64,000 nt of DNA from Metabacillus lacus (GCF_009674805.1 NZ_WKKI01000010.1:23639-87638); one strand, 5' to 3'. Positions 50,394 to 60,475 are shown, counted from the stretch's first letter. Numbers and translations: made by a program. Notes: generated by a model from the letters alone, not told the origin.

Positions 50394-51287
50394 TTATACC
50401 GTCAGGAAGCTTTCCCGAGCAGTTACTTCCTGCAAATAGCGCTTCACATCGCTGCTTAAATCCTGGCGTTCCAGAGCAAAGTCAATCGTTGCTTTTACAA
50501 ATCCAAGTTTATCTCCAACATCATATCTTTTGCCTTCAAAATTATAAGCAAGAACCGTTTGTGTTTCATTCAGAATCTTGATGGCATCTGTCAGCTGAAT
50601 TTCATTTCCGGATCCTGGAGGCAGAGTTTCCAATATCTCAAAAATTTCAGGAGTTAAAATATATCTTCCCATAATGGCATAATCAGAAGGCGCATCTTCG
50701 ACGGCTGGTTTCTCGACTACGGATGCCAGAGACAATACATTCTCGCTCAGTGTTTCATTTTTAATCGGCGCAATGATTCCATACTTTGAAACTTCCTGAT
50801 GATCTACCTCCTGCACGCCAAGTACAGAAGATTGATAGTCGTCAAATACTGAAATCAGCTGCTTTAAGCAAGGCTTTTCTGACCTCACAATGTCATCTCC
50901 AAGAAGAACGGCAAACGGCTCATTTCCTATGAAGCTGTGTGCACAGTGAATAGCATGGCCAAGCCCGCGCGGTTCTTTTTGGCGGATATAATGGATGTTC
51001 ACCATATTTGTAATCGATTGAATTTCTTCCAGCATGGAAAACTTTTGTTTTTTCAGCAGGGTTTCTTCAAGCTCGTATGACTTATCAAAATGATCTTCAA
51101 TTGCTCTTTTTCCCCGGCCGGAAATGACAAGAATATCTTCAATCCCGGATTCAATCGCTTCTTCAACAATATATTGAATTGTAGGCTTATCAACGATTGG
51201 AAGCATTTCCTTCGGCTGGGCCTTTGTTGCAGGAAGAAACCTTGTGCCAAGGCCTGCCGCAGGAATAATTGCTTTACGTACCTTCAT
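50394..51287 (-). CDS. hasC: UTP-glucose-1-phosphate uridylyltransferase (HasC/GtaB type)
   Basis: A 297-residue GalU/GtaB nucleotidyltransferase making UDP-glucose from glucose-1-phosphate and UTP. The start '[23 protein letters not shown]' contains the nucleotide-binding loop, and '[15 protein letters not shown]', 'VLLGDDIV' (metal Asp pair) and '[15 protein letters not shown]'-type C-terminal segment are conserved. It is 37 nt after the synthase and 28 nt before hasB. Confidence 0.92.
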   Translation of the reverse strand: MKVRKAIIPAAGLGTRFLPATKAQPKEMLPIVDKPTIQYIVEEAIESGIEDILVISGRGKRAIEDHFDKSYELEETLLKKQKFSMLEEIQSITNMVNIHYIRQKEPRGLGHAIHCAHSFIGNEPFAVLLGDDIVRSEKPCLKQLISVFDDYQSSVLGVQEVDHQEVSKYGIIAPIKNETLSENVLSLASVVEKPAVEDAPSDYAIMGRYILTPEIFEILETLPPGSGNEIQLTDAIKILNETQTVLAYNFEGKRYDVGDKLGFVKATIDFALERQDLSSDVKRYLQEVTARESFLTV

Positions 51288-51324
51288 TTGAAACAACATC
51301 TCCCATCTATTTGTTGTAAATCTC

Positions 51325-52689
51325 TCAGCCTCTAGTTCCCCAAGAAGTAGAGCGAAGAGTCAGCAGCGCCCAGAAACGAAGCGGGCAAAGCAGCACTAGA
51401 AATAACAATCCATAAACCGGGGCGAGCAAAAATGTAAACGGCCGCTTATAGGCATAAAAAACATTTCTCGCATAAGCCGAGATAAATACATAAGCCAGGT
51501 AATAAATAAGCAGAACCCATGCCATTGTAGTGGACGTAATGTAGATTGCTGTGACAAGAGAGACACCAAAGGCAATCCACAGGAACATTTCGAGCATAAC
51601 CCAGATGAACACATTCGGCTTTTTCAAGCCAATCTTCGCAGCAATCAAGCTTTCCCTGAAGAATGATTTATTCCAGCGGGACTGCTGCTTTAAAAGTGTA
51701 CGCAGAGAAGTTGGAGCATCAGTGATACAGCGTGCTGTTGACTGATACAAGGTTTTTCCGTCACGAATCGCATAGTTTGTCAGGCAGCGATCATCTCCAA
51801 GCTGCACCTGCTGTCCGAGAAACATTTGATTTCCGTAATGATCAAGGTTTTTCATGATAATTTCTCTCTTATATGCACTGAGCGGTCCGGAGCAGACAAG
51901 AACATTGTTTGTAACAGAATGAGCTGCCCTTTCTACGCGGAATGCATTGTCGTAACGCATATCTATCAATCTTGTCAGCAGGTTATCAGTCCGGTTACGG
52001 ATATTAACATGCCCTGTTGTGGCTGTTACTTCAGGATTGTTGAACGGTTTTAACAATTCACGCACAGCATTCGAGAACACGGTGCAATCCGAATCTACTG
52101 TTACAAAAATATCTCCTGTTCCACGCTCAAAAGCATAAATCTGGGCGTGTCGTTTTCCCTGATTTTTAGGAAGGCGGTGTACGATGAGGTTTGGCATCTT
52201 GAATCCTGGATTTTCCTGCTCCAGGGCTTTTACAAACGGACCGTTTTCTGCCTTAAGATTTTCTTTCAGCTTTAAAATGGCCTCATATCCGGCAATATCC
52301 TTGCTTCCATCATCAATGACAAAAATTTCGTGTACCGGGTAGTCCTGCTTTAATATACTCTCAACTGTTCCCAACACTGCTTCGGGAGCTTCATTATAGG
52401 ATGGAATCACCACGGTAACCTTCAGATCAGGCGGATCGAGATCCACCTCTTTATATTTAAACGAAAGAAGCATTTTTCCGAGAAGATAAGCAACCATAAC
52501 AGATCCGTAAATCCCCATTGTCAGATTTAGCTTGTCAGATGCTGTCCAGTTAACCAGGAAAAGACCGGCGACGGTAATAATAAATAAGGTGATAACGAAA
52601 GTTTTTTCCTTCATGGATAATTTCTTCTGAGTATGCACTTTCGCAGCACCAGGAATAACTGCAGTAAGATCTTGTTCAGCCTTAGCCAT
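51325..52689 (-). CDS. hasA: Hyaluronan-synthase-like glycosyltransferase (HasA family)
   Basis: A 454-residue processive GT2 enzyme in the membrane, strongly like streptococcal class I HasA. Two N-terminal helices (about residues 30-50, 60-76) precede the catalytic domain: '[10 protein letters not shown]' (91-100), 'IDDGS' (125-129), 'VDSD' (198-201), the acceptor-site 'GDD' (298-300) and 'QQSRW' (335-339). Long HasA-specific blocks such as '[18 protein letters not shown]' (245-262) and '[10 protein letters not shown]' match. Three to four helices follow and the end 'STSWGTRG' is also HasA-like. It should alternate UDP-GlcUA and UDP-GlcNAc and extrude the chain. A chitin-type product is the main alternative, but the hasB/hasC neighbours argue for hyaluronan. 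Confidence 0.88.
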   Translation of the reverse strand: MAKAEQDLTAVIPGAAKVHTQKKLSMKEKTFVITLFIITVAGLFLVNWTASDKLNLTMGIYGSVMVAYLLGKMLLSFKYKEVDLDPPDLKVTVVIPSYNEAPEAVLGTVESILKQDYPVHEIFVIDDGSKDIAGYEAILKLKENLKAENGPFVKALEQENPGFKMPNLIVHRLPKNQGKRHAQIYAFERGTGDIFVTVDSDCTVFSNAVRELLKPFNNPEVTATTGHVNIRNRTDNLLTRLIDMRYDNAFRVERAAHSVTNNVLVCSGPLSAYKREIIMKNLDHYGNQMFLGQQVQLGDDRCLTNYAIRDGKTLYQSTARCITDAPTSLRTLLKQQSRWNKSFFRESLIAAKIGLKKPNVFIWVMLEMFLWIAFGVSLVTAIYITSTTMAWVLLIYYLAYVFISAYARNVFYAYKRPFTFLLAPVYGLLFLVLLCPLRFWALLTLRSTSWGTRG

Positions 52690-53407
52690 TAGTAGCACTC
52701 CTTTCAAAAAGTGAAATGAATTTTTTGTTTTTCATGAGCGGTTGCTTTTCTGACTTTCACCTCTTCATCCCCAACCAGAGGATCAATTTGCAACTTCAGA
52801 TTAATGAAAATGGTTTGTGACAACAATCTGCCGTTTTACCCGTGCCATTCATACTTCCTTTCAGTCTTCAAAATGAGAATCATTGATACACCAAATATGT
52901 AAGCGCTGTAATCCTATATCGGGACTTTATAGTCCTCTCCCCTCCCAATTTCTTATTCCGTCACAATTCTCATACTTAAAAATAGCGGATAAAAGCTGTA
53001 TTTGTAATACTTCTTTGGGATATACGACTTAAAAATACGGAGAGGAGCATTTTCCTTAAAACTTTTTTGAAATTTTATTAAAAAAATGATTTTTTGGTGA
53101 AATTTGAAGGTTCCTGCGGCAGATCATGCAAAAAATAAAGAAAAATATCTAAGTTTTGTCAACTTTTTCGACTTATTTCGCAAGATTCGACATAAAGGGT
53201 AGGGATTAACTCACAGGAAGGGGTGTAAACAGGGAAGATAAAACACCGTTTTTTGAAGAACTGCGCATGAATGCCCATGTAAAAGGAAATATAAAAAATT
53301 GTTTACTCAGAAATGTCGGAAAAATTCATGTTGCTATATTAGAATATCCCGTGTTATTTATGAGAAATAGCAGAAACTTTTTTACCTATCAGAATAGGAG
53401 GATTTTT
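52690..53407. other. Divergent regulatory region between hasA and the ABC transporter
   Basis: No gene. Two candidate sites lie on the hasA side: a cre-like TGTAAGCGCTGTAA (52898-52911), and a weak Fur-like TGAGAATCATTGATA around 52874. The first part of the plus-strand open frame (53267-53407) is leader: a GGTGT/ACACC hairpin at 53220-53247 followed by TTTTTT may attenuate the ABC transporter. Confidence 0.45.
52898..52911. promoter_or_regulatory. Candidate cre (CcpA) site upstream of hasA
   Basis: TGTAAGCGCTGTAA matches the cre consensus TGWAANCGNTNWCA at all but one defined position. It is about 210 nt ahead of hasA, so its effect is uncertain. Confidence 0.5.
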
Positions 53408-54100
53408 TTGATACATCTTCAGAACGTAACAAAAATTTATTCAAACGGTCAGCAGCATCAGTATGTTCTGAATTCTATCAGCCTTCAATTTACCGGGAGT
53501 GAATTCATCGGCATTGTCGGCCGTTCAGGCAGCGGAAAAACCACTTTGCTCCATATTCTTTCCGGTATTGAATCTCCGTCTTATGGATCCTGCAAAATAT
53601 TAGGCACAGATTTGTCAACTCTATCAGAAAAAAAATTGAGCAGATGGAGGGCAGAGAATATTGGAATGGTTTTTCAGTCCTTTCACTTACTCCCCTCCCT
53701 CTCATTATTGGAAAATGTCATGCTGCCGATGGAGTTTTCGAGCAAGTACAAGCGGAAAGAGCGGAAAGCCAGGGCATTACAGCTGCTGAATTCTGTCGGC
53801 TTATCTGAAAAAGCAAATCACTTTCCCGATGGGGTTTCAGGCGGAGAAAAGCAAAGGACTGCGATTGCGAGAGCTCTGGCAAATGACCCACCCCTTCTTT
53901 TTGCAGACGAGCCGACAGGCAATCTGGATTCCGAAAATGCAGCAGCTGTGCTGAAGATTTTTTCGGGGCTTGCTAAACAGGGACGCACCATCATCATGGT
54001 AACTCATGACCCCGAAGTGCAGAATTACACTTCAAGAACCATCTCTGTCAAAGATGGCTGTGTACTTGATACAAAGGCAGCTGCAGGAGCAGAAGCATGA
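53408..54100 (+). CDS. ABC transporter ATP-binding protein (MacB/LolD type)
   Basis: A 230-residue ATPase. Walker A 'GIVGRSGSGKTTLLHILSG', Q-loop 'GMVFQSFHLLPSLSLLENV', signature 'VSGGEKQRTAIARAL' and Walker B 'LLFADEPTGNLDSE' are intact, with switch His in 'MVTHDPE'. The TTG start at 53408 has AGGAGG 6 nt upstream; an open frame from 53267 is leader. It overlaps the permease by 4 nt. Paired with a two-domain FtsX permease it probably works as a mechanotransmitter or lipid/peptide exporter rather than an importer. Confidence 0.9.
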   Translation: MIHLQNVTKIYSNGQQHQYVLNSISLQFTGSEFIGIVGRSGSGKTTLLHILSGIESPSYGSCKILGTDLSTLSEKKLSRWRAENIGMVFQSFHLLPSLSLLENVMLPMEFSSKYKRKERKARALQLLNSVGLSEKANHFPDGVSGGEKQRTAIARALANDPPLLFADEPTGNLDSENAAAVLKIFSGLAKQGRTIIMVTHDPEVQNYTSRTISVKDGCVLDTKAAAGAEA

Positions 54101-56409
54101 TACCGGTATATTTAAAAAAAGCTTTCCTAGACGCAAGAAAAGAACAAAAGCATTTTCTGCTCATTATGCTTACCATTCTCATATCCATTTCCACTGCAGG
54201 ATTTCTTTTGAATACCAAATACCTTTTTGAAAACAGTGTGGAAGAAAGCCGGCTGCAAAACAACAATGCTGACTTTACATTCTACACAGAACCATTTCAG
54301 CAGCTCCCCGGGCTCCCTGAACAGATAGCAGGATTGAGCGCTTATGAACCTAAATTTCAAACACAAGCAAGAATCAGGACGGAGAAAGGCTTTCAAAATG
54401 CTGACATCACTGCTCTTCCTGAAAATGGCAAGTTTGAGATCGATAAAATCCACTGGAAGCCTGCCATACCCTCTGCAAAAGGTATTTTTATCGAAGAGTC
54501 TTCTTTTCGGGAGCTTCGACAGCCTAAAGAACTGGAGATCAGCCTGCCCGGCGGAATCACTCATTACCTCCCTGTACTGGGGCAAGTGAAAGATACAAGC
54601 AGAATTCCTGCACGCTTTACAGGAACGGTATACCTGTATATGACTCAGGGGGCATTGGAGGATCTCGGGTTATCAGAAACTTATAATAGAGTGGCTGTTA
54701 CTTTCGAAGAAAATCAGGCATCCCCGGAACAAGTTGTAAAGGCTCTTGAAGAGCAGGGAATACAAGTTTTCCGTTTTGCAGGCAGCGAAGAGCTTTCCTT
54801 TATTCGTGAGCGTCTTGCAGGGACAGTTCTGACTTTGTTGATCAGCTTGTGTTTAACAGCAGTATTTCTTTGCTTTTTACTGACGGTGCAGATGTTTTAC
54901 CGCCTGATTGAAAATCAGCGGCTGGACATTGGAATTCAACGGGCAATTGGAAGCTCTCGCCTACAGATCTTGAGTCAGTACGCAGCTCTTCTTACAGTAA
55001 TGGGGGCCCTGTTATTCCTTGCTGCAGCTGTCATCAGCTATTATGGTTCACAATTTTCAGCTGCAGTCTTAGCGGAAAACCTGAATTTATTAAAACCTGA
55101 TGAGCATTATTCCCTGCAAATTCTGCTGCTGATCGGCTTACTCTCCTTTCTCTTCCCTCTCTGTTCTGCCTGCTTCCCTTTAAGCAGCATGCTGAGGCAG
55201 CCGGTCCTGCTATTATTGGGAAGCGGACAGGGAGCAGCTGCTCCCCTCAAGAAGAAGAAAGCGAGATCAAGCTTCAGCTTTCGTCTCAGCACTCTTGCAG
55301 CACGCAATGCTGCTAGGAAAAAACTTCAATACCTCTTCACAATAACCTTGCTTTCATTTGGAGGAGCGGTAATCATTGCGAGCTTTTCATTGCATCATTC
55401 GCTTTCTTCTGTATTAAAAAACATGGAAAACGCCTTTCATTACGAAGCGGAATGGGGAATACGGTCAGAAGCAGGCAGTTCAAGCGCTGCTGAAAGAGCG
55501 CTGGCAGCAGTTACAGGTGTCGACAGTACAGAAAGCTGGACAGTCAGAAACACTAAAGTTTCCGAAACACCTGACAATGGAACCAACGTGAATGCCCTGT
55601 TTCATGCTGTTCCAGCAGAAAGCACCTTTTTCAGGCCAAACATCATAGAGGGAAACTGGATCAGCGGAAGTACTGGGATTGTGATTAATTCAGATCTTAA
55701 GAACAAATTGACCGGCCTTCAAACTGGAGATGAAGTCACCTTAACAATCGGCCAAAGAACTGCCTCCTGGGAAATTGCAGGAATAGCAGAAAGCCACCTG
55801 AAAGGACCGGCTGTCTTTTTGTCCAAATCGGAGTATGAAAGCTGGCTGGGAATTTCGCCAGAAAACCGGCTCCTGGTAAAAGCAGATGAAAGAAAAGATG
55901 TTGAAAATATCATGATAGATGGAGAACGGGCGCTTCTTTCGGAAGGAATAACGGTGGAACATTCTGATGCAGTCATAGAGATGACCGGACGGCTGGGAGC
56001 AGTTATTTCTTATCTTCTATATGGCATCATGGCTGCAGGCTGTTTGTTTTCGCTGCTCGGAATCAGCAACCTAATGATGGCTTTCTCCGCAAATGTATAT
56101 GACAGGAGAAAAGAGATCGCCATTCTTCAGTCTCTTGGAGCTCCTCATTCTAAAATATACATGTTGTTTACCCTTGAAGCTTTCCTGATATCAGCTTCAA
56201 GCTGGCTGGCCGCTTCTGCAGTTTCCGTTCCTATGTTTCTCTATCTCGCAAGAAAGCTGGGTGAAAGTCTGTTTCAGAGTCCCCTTCCACCCCTTTTCTC
56301 TCCTTATGGATATAAGATTTGGCTCTTGATCAGCATCCTGATTTGTGTTGCTGCAAGCTTCAAGCCTGTAAGCAGTATTTTCAGACAAGCTTTAAGAAAG
56401 CATTTATAG
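54097..56409 (+). CDS. ABC transporter permease with two FtsX domains
   Basis: A 770-residue membrane protein. An N-terminal helix (about 20-36) is followed by a large extracytoplasmic domain, then FtsX core 1 (about 245-375, 'GIQRAIGSSRLQILSQYA'), a further helix near 410-440, a second outside domain, and FtsX core 2 (about 630-765, 'RRKEIAILQSLGAPHSKIYMLF'). This long, duplicated architecture occurs in lipoprotein- or peptide-handling transporters. The substrate is unknown. The ATG overlaps the ATPase stop. Confidence 0.85.
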   Translation: MIPVYLKKAFLDARKEQKHFLLIMLTILISISTAGFLLNTKYLFENSVEESRLQNNNADFTFYTEPFQQLPGLPEQIAGLSAYEPKFQTQARIRTEKGFQNADITALPENGKFEIDKIHWKPAIPSAKGIFIEESSFRELRQPKELEISLPGGITHYLPVLGQVKDTSRIPARFTGTVYLYMTQGALEDLGLSETYNRVAVTFEENQASPEQVVKALEEQGIQVFRFAGSEELSFIRERLAGTVLTLLISLCLTAVFLCFLLTVQMFYRLIENQRLDIGIQRAIGSSRLQILSQYAALLTVMGALLFLAAAVISYYGSQFSAAVLAENLNLLKPDEHYSLQILLLIGLLSFLFPLCSACFPLSSMLRQPVLLLLGSGQGAAAPLKKKKARSSFSFRLSTLAARNAARKKLQYLFTITLLSFGGAVIIASFSLHHSLSSVLKNMENAFHYEAEWGIRSEAGSSSAAERALAAVTGVDSTESWTVRNTKVSETPDNGTNVNALFHAVPAESTFFRPNIIEGNWISGSTGIVINSDLKNKLTGLQTGDEVTLTIGQRTASWEIAGIAESHLKGPAVFLSKSEYESWLGISPENRLLVKADERKDVENIMIDGERALLSEGITVEHSDAVIEMTGRLGAVISYLLYGIMAAGCLFSLLGISNLMMAFSANVYDRRKEIAILQSLGAPHSKIYMLFTLEAFLISASSWLAASAVSVPMFLYLARKLGESLFQSPLPPLFSPYGYKIWLLISILICVAASFKPVSSIFRQALRKHL

Positions 56410-56423
56410 AACGGAGGAAGAAG

Positions 56424-57584
56424 ATGAAGATTTTATTTCTGCCCTTGTTTCATATGCAATCCGGCCACCATAAGAGCTCCGATGTCTTAATGGCTGCCTT
56501 TGAGAAAGAATACCCCCAAGCCACTTGCGAGAAAGTCGAGTTTTTAAGCTATTGCAGCCCCCTGATGGAGTCTGCTGTGTCGCAGGGCTATGTATCGTTT
56601 ATTAAAGCAGTGCCAAAGGGCTACAGCAAATTTTACAAACAGTTTTTTAAACAAGAGTCGCTACTTTTAAAGTTATTTTATGAAATGCTGTTTATCGAGA
56701 AAATGGAGCAGCTGCTGCAGAGGAAAAAGCCGGATATAATTGTCTGTACCCACAGCTTTCCCTCTTTTCTCGTGGACAAGCTGAAGAAAAATGGTTTGTG
56801 CAATGTTCCTGTTGTGAATGTATATACAGATTTTTTTGTAAACAGTTTATGGGGAGCAGAGTCTGCTGACTTTCACCTTGCTCCGTCAACAGAGTGCAGG
56901 GATTTGCTTGCTTCCAAAGGAATTTGTTTCTCCAAGATTCTGGTGACGGGCATTCCTGTGGCTGAACAATTAAAGAAAAAGAAGCAGATATGGAGAAAAA
57001 ATGATGAAGTTCATGTACTCATTGCAGGCGGAAGCCTTGGTCTGGGCAGCCTGGCTTCTTTCCTGGATACAAGAAGGGGACAGCATGGGGTAAAGTATAA
57101 AATTCTTTGCGGATCCAATCAGAAACTGTATCAAACAGTTGCAAATTTAAACAGGGCAGATATTACCCCTCTTTCATATGTAAGGTGCCCGAAAAGGATG
57201 AATGATTTGTATGATTGGGCAGATGCCATTATAACAAAGCCCGGCGGAGTTACTATCAGCGAAGCTATGAGAAAATCTGTCCCTATCTTTATTCATTCTG
57301 TTCTGCCGGGTCAGGAAGAAAACAATCTCTCCTATCTTACACAGCATGGATTGGCGCATAAGCTCAGCCCCTTTCTGCCATGGGAAGAGCAAATACTGGA
57401 ACAGCTGATGGATCCTGCTTATCTGTTTACTTACAACAGATCAAGATTGAAATATTTTCAAACGCTCGACATTCAGTCTCCGGGTGAAGCAGTAAATAAG
57501 ATATATTCATCTCTGTTTCATTCCGCTTCAAAAAAAGATCAGTATCTTAACAGGATCTTTTCCAAAATATACAGCAGCCTTTAA
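56424..57584 (+). CDS. MGDG-synthase/UgtP-type glycosyltransferase (GT28)
   Basis: A 386-residue protein beginning 'MKILFLPLFHMQSGHHKSSDVLM', the Gly-His-rich loop of the monogalactosyldiacylglycerol-synthase N-domain. The C-terminal nucleotide-sugar part has 'VLIAGGSLGLGSL', 'ADAIITKPGGVTISEAM' and 'IFIHSVLPGQEENN', the donor-binding GGxT/E-type motifs of GT28. It would glycosylate a membrane lipid. It is 14 nt after the permease and has GGAGGAAG upstream, so it is the third gene of the operon. A lipid link to the capsule or to transporter function is a guess. Confidence 0.83.
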   Translation: MKILFLPLFHMQSGHHKSSDVLMAAFEKEYPQATCEKVEFLSYCSPLMESAVSQGYVSFIKAVPKGYSKFYKQFFKQESLLLKLFYEMLFIEKMEQLLQRKKPDIIVCTHSFPSFLVDKLKKNGLCNVPVVNVYTDFFVNSLWGAESADFHLAPSTECRDLLASKGICFSKILVTGIPVAEQLKKKKQIWRKNDEVHVLIAGGSLGLGSLASFLDTRRGQHGVKYKILCGSNQKLYQTVANLNRADITPLSYVRCPKRMNDLYDWADAIITKPGGVTISEAMRKSVPIFIHSVLPGQEENNLSYLTQHGLAHKLSPFLPWEEQILEQLMDPAYLFTYNRSRLKYFQTLDIQSPGEAVNKIYSSLFHSASKKDQYLNRIFSKIYSSL

Positions 57585-57703
57585 GCGTTGTGATTTCTGC
57601 AATTTTTAAAAACATGAAAATAGATGAACAAACAGCCCGTCCCTAAAACGAATATATGTGCCCAAGTAAACAAAAACTTGAAAATTTCATAAAATTCCTT
57701 CAT
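57581..57703 (-). CDS. Possible 40-residue membrane peptide
   Basis: A minus-strand frame from ATG at 57703 to TAA at 57581, 'MKEFYEIFKFLFTWAHIFVL' onward, with one hydrophobic helix and a basic Cys/His end. The ribosome site (GGTGA) is weak and no homologue can be named, so this is tentative. It overlaps the glycosyltransferase stop by 4 nt. The rest of the 57585-57991 gap shows no other gene. Confidence 0.3.
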   Translation of the reverse strand: MKEFYEIFKFLFTWAHIFVLGTGCLFIYFHVFKNCRNHNA

Positions 57704-57991
57704 GGGTTTCACCAGCCTTTAATTGGTTTACAATAAATTTTATTTCCAGTTAAACATTTCCATTCCCTTTATCGCCAACAATCTGCATGCCTATTCTATA
57801 AACAGGAGCAATGTCACATTTACATCCTGTTGATAGTTTTTATATCGGTAACATTTCCCTATTGTTAACAACCTTATAGGTATATTTTCTGGTGTCGGCG
57901 TAAGGCTAAATAAGGAAGGAGCACTATGATTTCATTTTCTCCTATTTTTGTTATGATAGGAGAGAACGATTTTTTTAAGGAAGTGTGAATA

Positions 57992-58894
57992 ATGACATAT
58001 CAAGTACTGCTTTATTATAAATATATTCAGATTCCTAATCCTGACGAATTCAGGGATGAACACTATCAGCTGTGCGAATCTCTTGGTTTAAAAGGCCGTA
58101 TTCATGTTGCTCAGGAAGGTATTAATGGAACAGTATCAGGTACACCTGATGAAACAGGCGCTTATATGGAATACATGAGAAATCATCCTCTTTTCTCTGA
58201 TATTGTTTTTAAGATAGAAGAATCTGAAGAACATGCATTTAAAAAACTGAAGATTAAAGTGAAGGATGAGATTGTGAATCTCAGTCTGCCTGATGATGTA
58301 AATCCCAATGAGGTAACTGGTAATCACTTGTCTCCTAAAGAGTTTTATCAAGCGATGCAGGAGGAAGATGTGATCATTCTTGATGCAAGAAATACGTATG
58401 AGTATGATCTAGGTCATTTCAAGAATGCAATTCGTCCCGATATTGAAACATTCCGCGAGCTTCCTGACTGGGTCAGGGAAAACTTAAGTGAGCACAAAAA
58501 CAAAAAAATCCTCACATACTGCACAGGAGGCATACGCTGCGAAAAATTTTCGGGCTTTCTGAAGAAAGAAGGCTTTGAAGATGTTTCCCAGCTTCACGGC
58601 GGGATCATTTCCTACGGCTACGACCCTGAAGTACAGGGGCGCAATTGGGATGGCAAATGCTACGTGTTTGATGAAAGAATCTCCGTTCCTGTTAATCGCA
58701 CCGGAGACGCAGAAGTAGTAGGAAAATGCTATTATTGCGCTAATCCCGAAGAGCGCTATGTAAAATGCGGCAATCCTGATTGCAATAAGCATCTTCTGCT
58801 CTGTGAAGAGTGTGAGCATGAACATATCCGCTCCTGCAGCGATGAATGTAAAGAGCATCCGCAAAACCGTTATATTAAAGAACATTCCATGTAA
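57992..58894 (+). CDS. trhO: tRNA uridine-34 hydroxylase TrhO (rhodanese-type)
   Basis: A 300-residue protein of the YceA/YbfQ family (TrhO), which hydroxylates U34 of tRNAs to 5-hydroxyuridine using O2. An N-terminal ferredoxin-like domain has '[17 protein letters not shown]'. The rhodanese domain carries the active Cys in '[18 protein letters not shown]'. The C-terminal part has Cys pairs ('[19 protein letters not shown]', '[10 protein letters not shown]') that probably bind zinc. AAGGAAGTG precedes the ATG. Confidence 0.92.
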   Translation: MTYQVLLYYKYIQIPNPDEFRDEHYQLCESLGLKGRIHVAQEGINGTVSGTPDETGAYMEYMRNHPLFSDIVFKIEESEEHAFKKLKIKVKDEIVNLSLPDDVNPNEVTGNHLSPKEFYQAMQEEDVIILDARNTYEYDLGHFKNAIRPDIETFRELPDWVRENLSEHKNKKILTYCTGGIRCEKFSGFLKKEGFEDVSQLHGGIISYGYDPEVQGRNWDGKCYVFDERISVPVNRTGDAEVVGKCYYCANPEERYVKCGNPDCNKHLLLCEECEHEHIRSCSDECKEHPQNRYIKEHSM

Positions 58895-58906
58895 TAAGTT
58901 TATCCC

Positions 58907-58946
58907 AAAGGGGGTCCCCCGGAAGATTTCCGGGGGACCCCCTTTC
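58907..58946 (+). terminator. Terminator of trhO
   Basis: A very strong GC-rich stem AAAGGGGGTCCCCCGGAA with its complement, followed by TTTC. On the minus strand it also ends in a short T run, so it may serve the MurE-like gene. Confidence 0.85.
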
Positions 58947-58990
58947 TTAGAATTATATTTCAAAAGCAAGACCGGTCCCATAAGCCCGTT

Positions 58991-60475
58991 TTAATGATAA
59001 TAAAGTCCGTGTTCCTCAGAATTACGCATATTGCAGAGGAAAGAGACCGTGTCTTTATCATTGTCCGTTCTAAGCTGATAAGAATCCTGGTAAGGTTCAA
59101 TTCCTTTGCCGGTAATCACAACCCAGTCCCCTTCTTCTGCCTCTGCAATGGCCTTTTGTATGGCCAAAGTCCGATCAGGAAGCACCCTGCCTTTTTCATT
59201 GCCAAAAGTGTGCTGTAAACGATTCAGCTCTATTTCCATTGTGTCAGATGGTACCCCGTTTAAATCATCAAGTGTCAGGATATACTGATCACTGATTTGC
59301 GCCGATGTCCTGATCATCTCACTTCGTTTGGTTGCATCCCGGTTTCCCCGAAAGCCAAACACATGATGTACTGAATTGGCGCCGCAGGCTTTGGCTGTAC
59401 GCAGGCAGTTTGAAAGTGCATCGGCCGTATGCGCATAATCAACGATCGCTGTTATATTCTTAGGCAAATGAACTACCTCAAACCGGCCGGGAATATTGCT
59501 GAGCCGCTTTAAAGAAGAGATCATCTCTTCCGGACGGAGTCCTGCCTCCTTGCCAAGTGCATAAGCACCAAGGGCGTTGCAGACATTATATCTGCCAGGA
59601 AGAAGCATCTGCAGCGAAAGTATCTGCCCCTCGTCCAAAATGCGTGCGGAAGGCTTCATGCTTTCTTCTACATGAAGCAAACGAAGCGGGGCACTTTCAT
59701 TTTCGCCAAACTCCTGAACAGTTCTGCCTTTTGACTCAACAATTTCTGCCAGCCGCCTGCCCCAGTTGCTGTCTGTGTTAATAACTGCTTTTCCATGTTT
59801 CTTCAGCTGATCAAACAATTTCGCCTTTGTATAAAAATAATCCTCAATACCGTTATGATAATCCAGATGATCATGATCAAGGTTCGTAAACAAACAGTAA
59901 TCAAATTGTATGCCTTCAATGCGGTGCTGCGAAATGCCGTGAGAAGAAACTTCCATAATAACAAAGTCATCATTGCTTGACTTCAGTAAAGAGTTAAGCT
60001 CGAGCGGATCGGGAGTTGTATGGGCTGACGGATATTCTTGTCCATTAATTGTGTTGACCACAGACCCAAACAGGGCGCAAGAGTAGCCTGCACTTTCAAG
60101 AATATGTTTCACCATATAGGACGTCGTAGTTTTGCCATTTGTACCTGTAATGCCGATCATTTTTAAATCCCTGGAAGGATGACCTGCGAAACTGCTCGCA
60201 AGCTGTGCGAACACTTTCCTGCTGTTATCAACTTGTATGTAAGGAACAGGCAGATTGTTCAGACTTCTTTCACCAATCACTAGTGAAGCGCCATTGGCGA
60301 CTGCTGAGTGTATATAATCATGACCATCTGCAGAGTGCCCTGCAATGGCAACAAATGCATCGCCTGCTTTTAGATTTTTAGAATTTGAAGAAATTCCCAG
60401 AGCAGAAACACCTTCAGTTTGTCCGGCTACTGCCTGTATACCGCTGATGTCCCCAAGAAGTTCGGTTATTTTCAT
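58991..60475 (-). CDS. MurE-like UDP-MurNAc-dipeptide ligase lacking the DNPR motif
   Basis: A 494-residue Mur ligase. The N-domain, the ATP loop 'GITGTNGKTTTSYMVKHIL' , 'HTTPDPLELNSLL', 'MEVSSHGISQHRIEG' and 'NIPGRFEVV' are MurE-like. In the C-domain, 'VFGFRGNRDATKRSEM' replaces the usual G-C-G-G-D-R-D loop, the DNPR meso-diaminopimelate signature is replaced by 'DDLNGVPSD', and the KGHE-type motif is 'GKGIEPYQD'. It should still couple ATP to a peptide-type bond, but the amino acid added is unlikely to be meso-DAP. It is outside a dcw cluster, so it is a paralogue. Confidence 0.83.
   Translation of the reverse strand: MKITELLGDISGIQAVAGQTEGVSALGISSNSKNLKAGDAFVAIAGHSADGHDYIHSAVANGASLVIGERSLNNLPVPYIQVDNSRKVFAQLASSFAGHPSRDLKMIGITGTNGKTTTSYMVKHILESAGYSCALFGSVVNTINGQEYPSAHTTPDPLELNSLLKSSNDDFVIMEVSSHGISQHRIEGIQFDYCLFTNLDHDHLDYHNGIEDYFYTKAKLFDQLKKHGKAVINTDSNWGRRLAEIVESKGRTVQEFGENESAPLRLLHVEESMKPSARILDEGQILSLQMLLPGRYNVCNALGAYALGKEAGLRPEEMISSLKRLSNIPGRFEVVHLPKNITAIVDYAHTADALSNCLRTAKACGANSVHHVFGFRGNRDATKRSEMIRTSAQISDQYILTLDDLNGVPSDTMEIELNRLQHTFGNEKGRVLPDRTLAIQKAIAEAEEGDWVVITGKGIEPYQDSYQLRTDNDKDTVSFLCNMRNSEEHGLYYH

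Noticed and set aside
58484..58981. 165-residue minus-strand frame opposite trhO
   Set aside because: It is antisense to a well-supported gene, crosses its strong terminator, and lacks a ribosome site.
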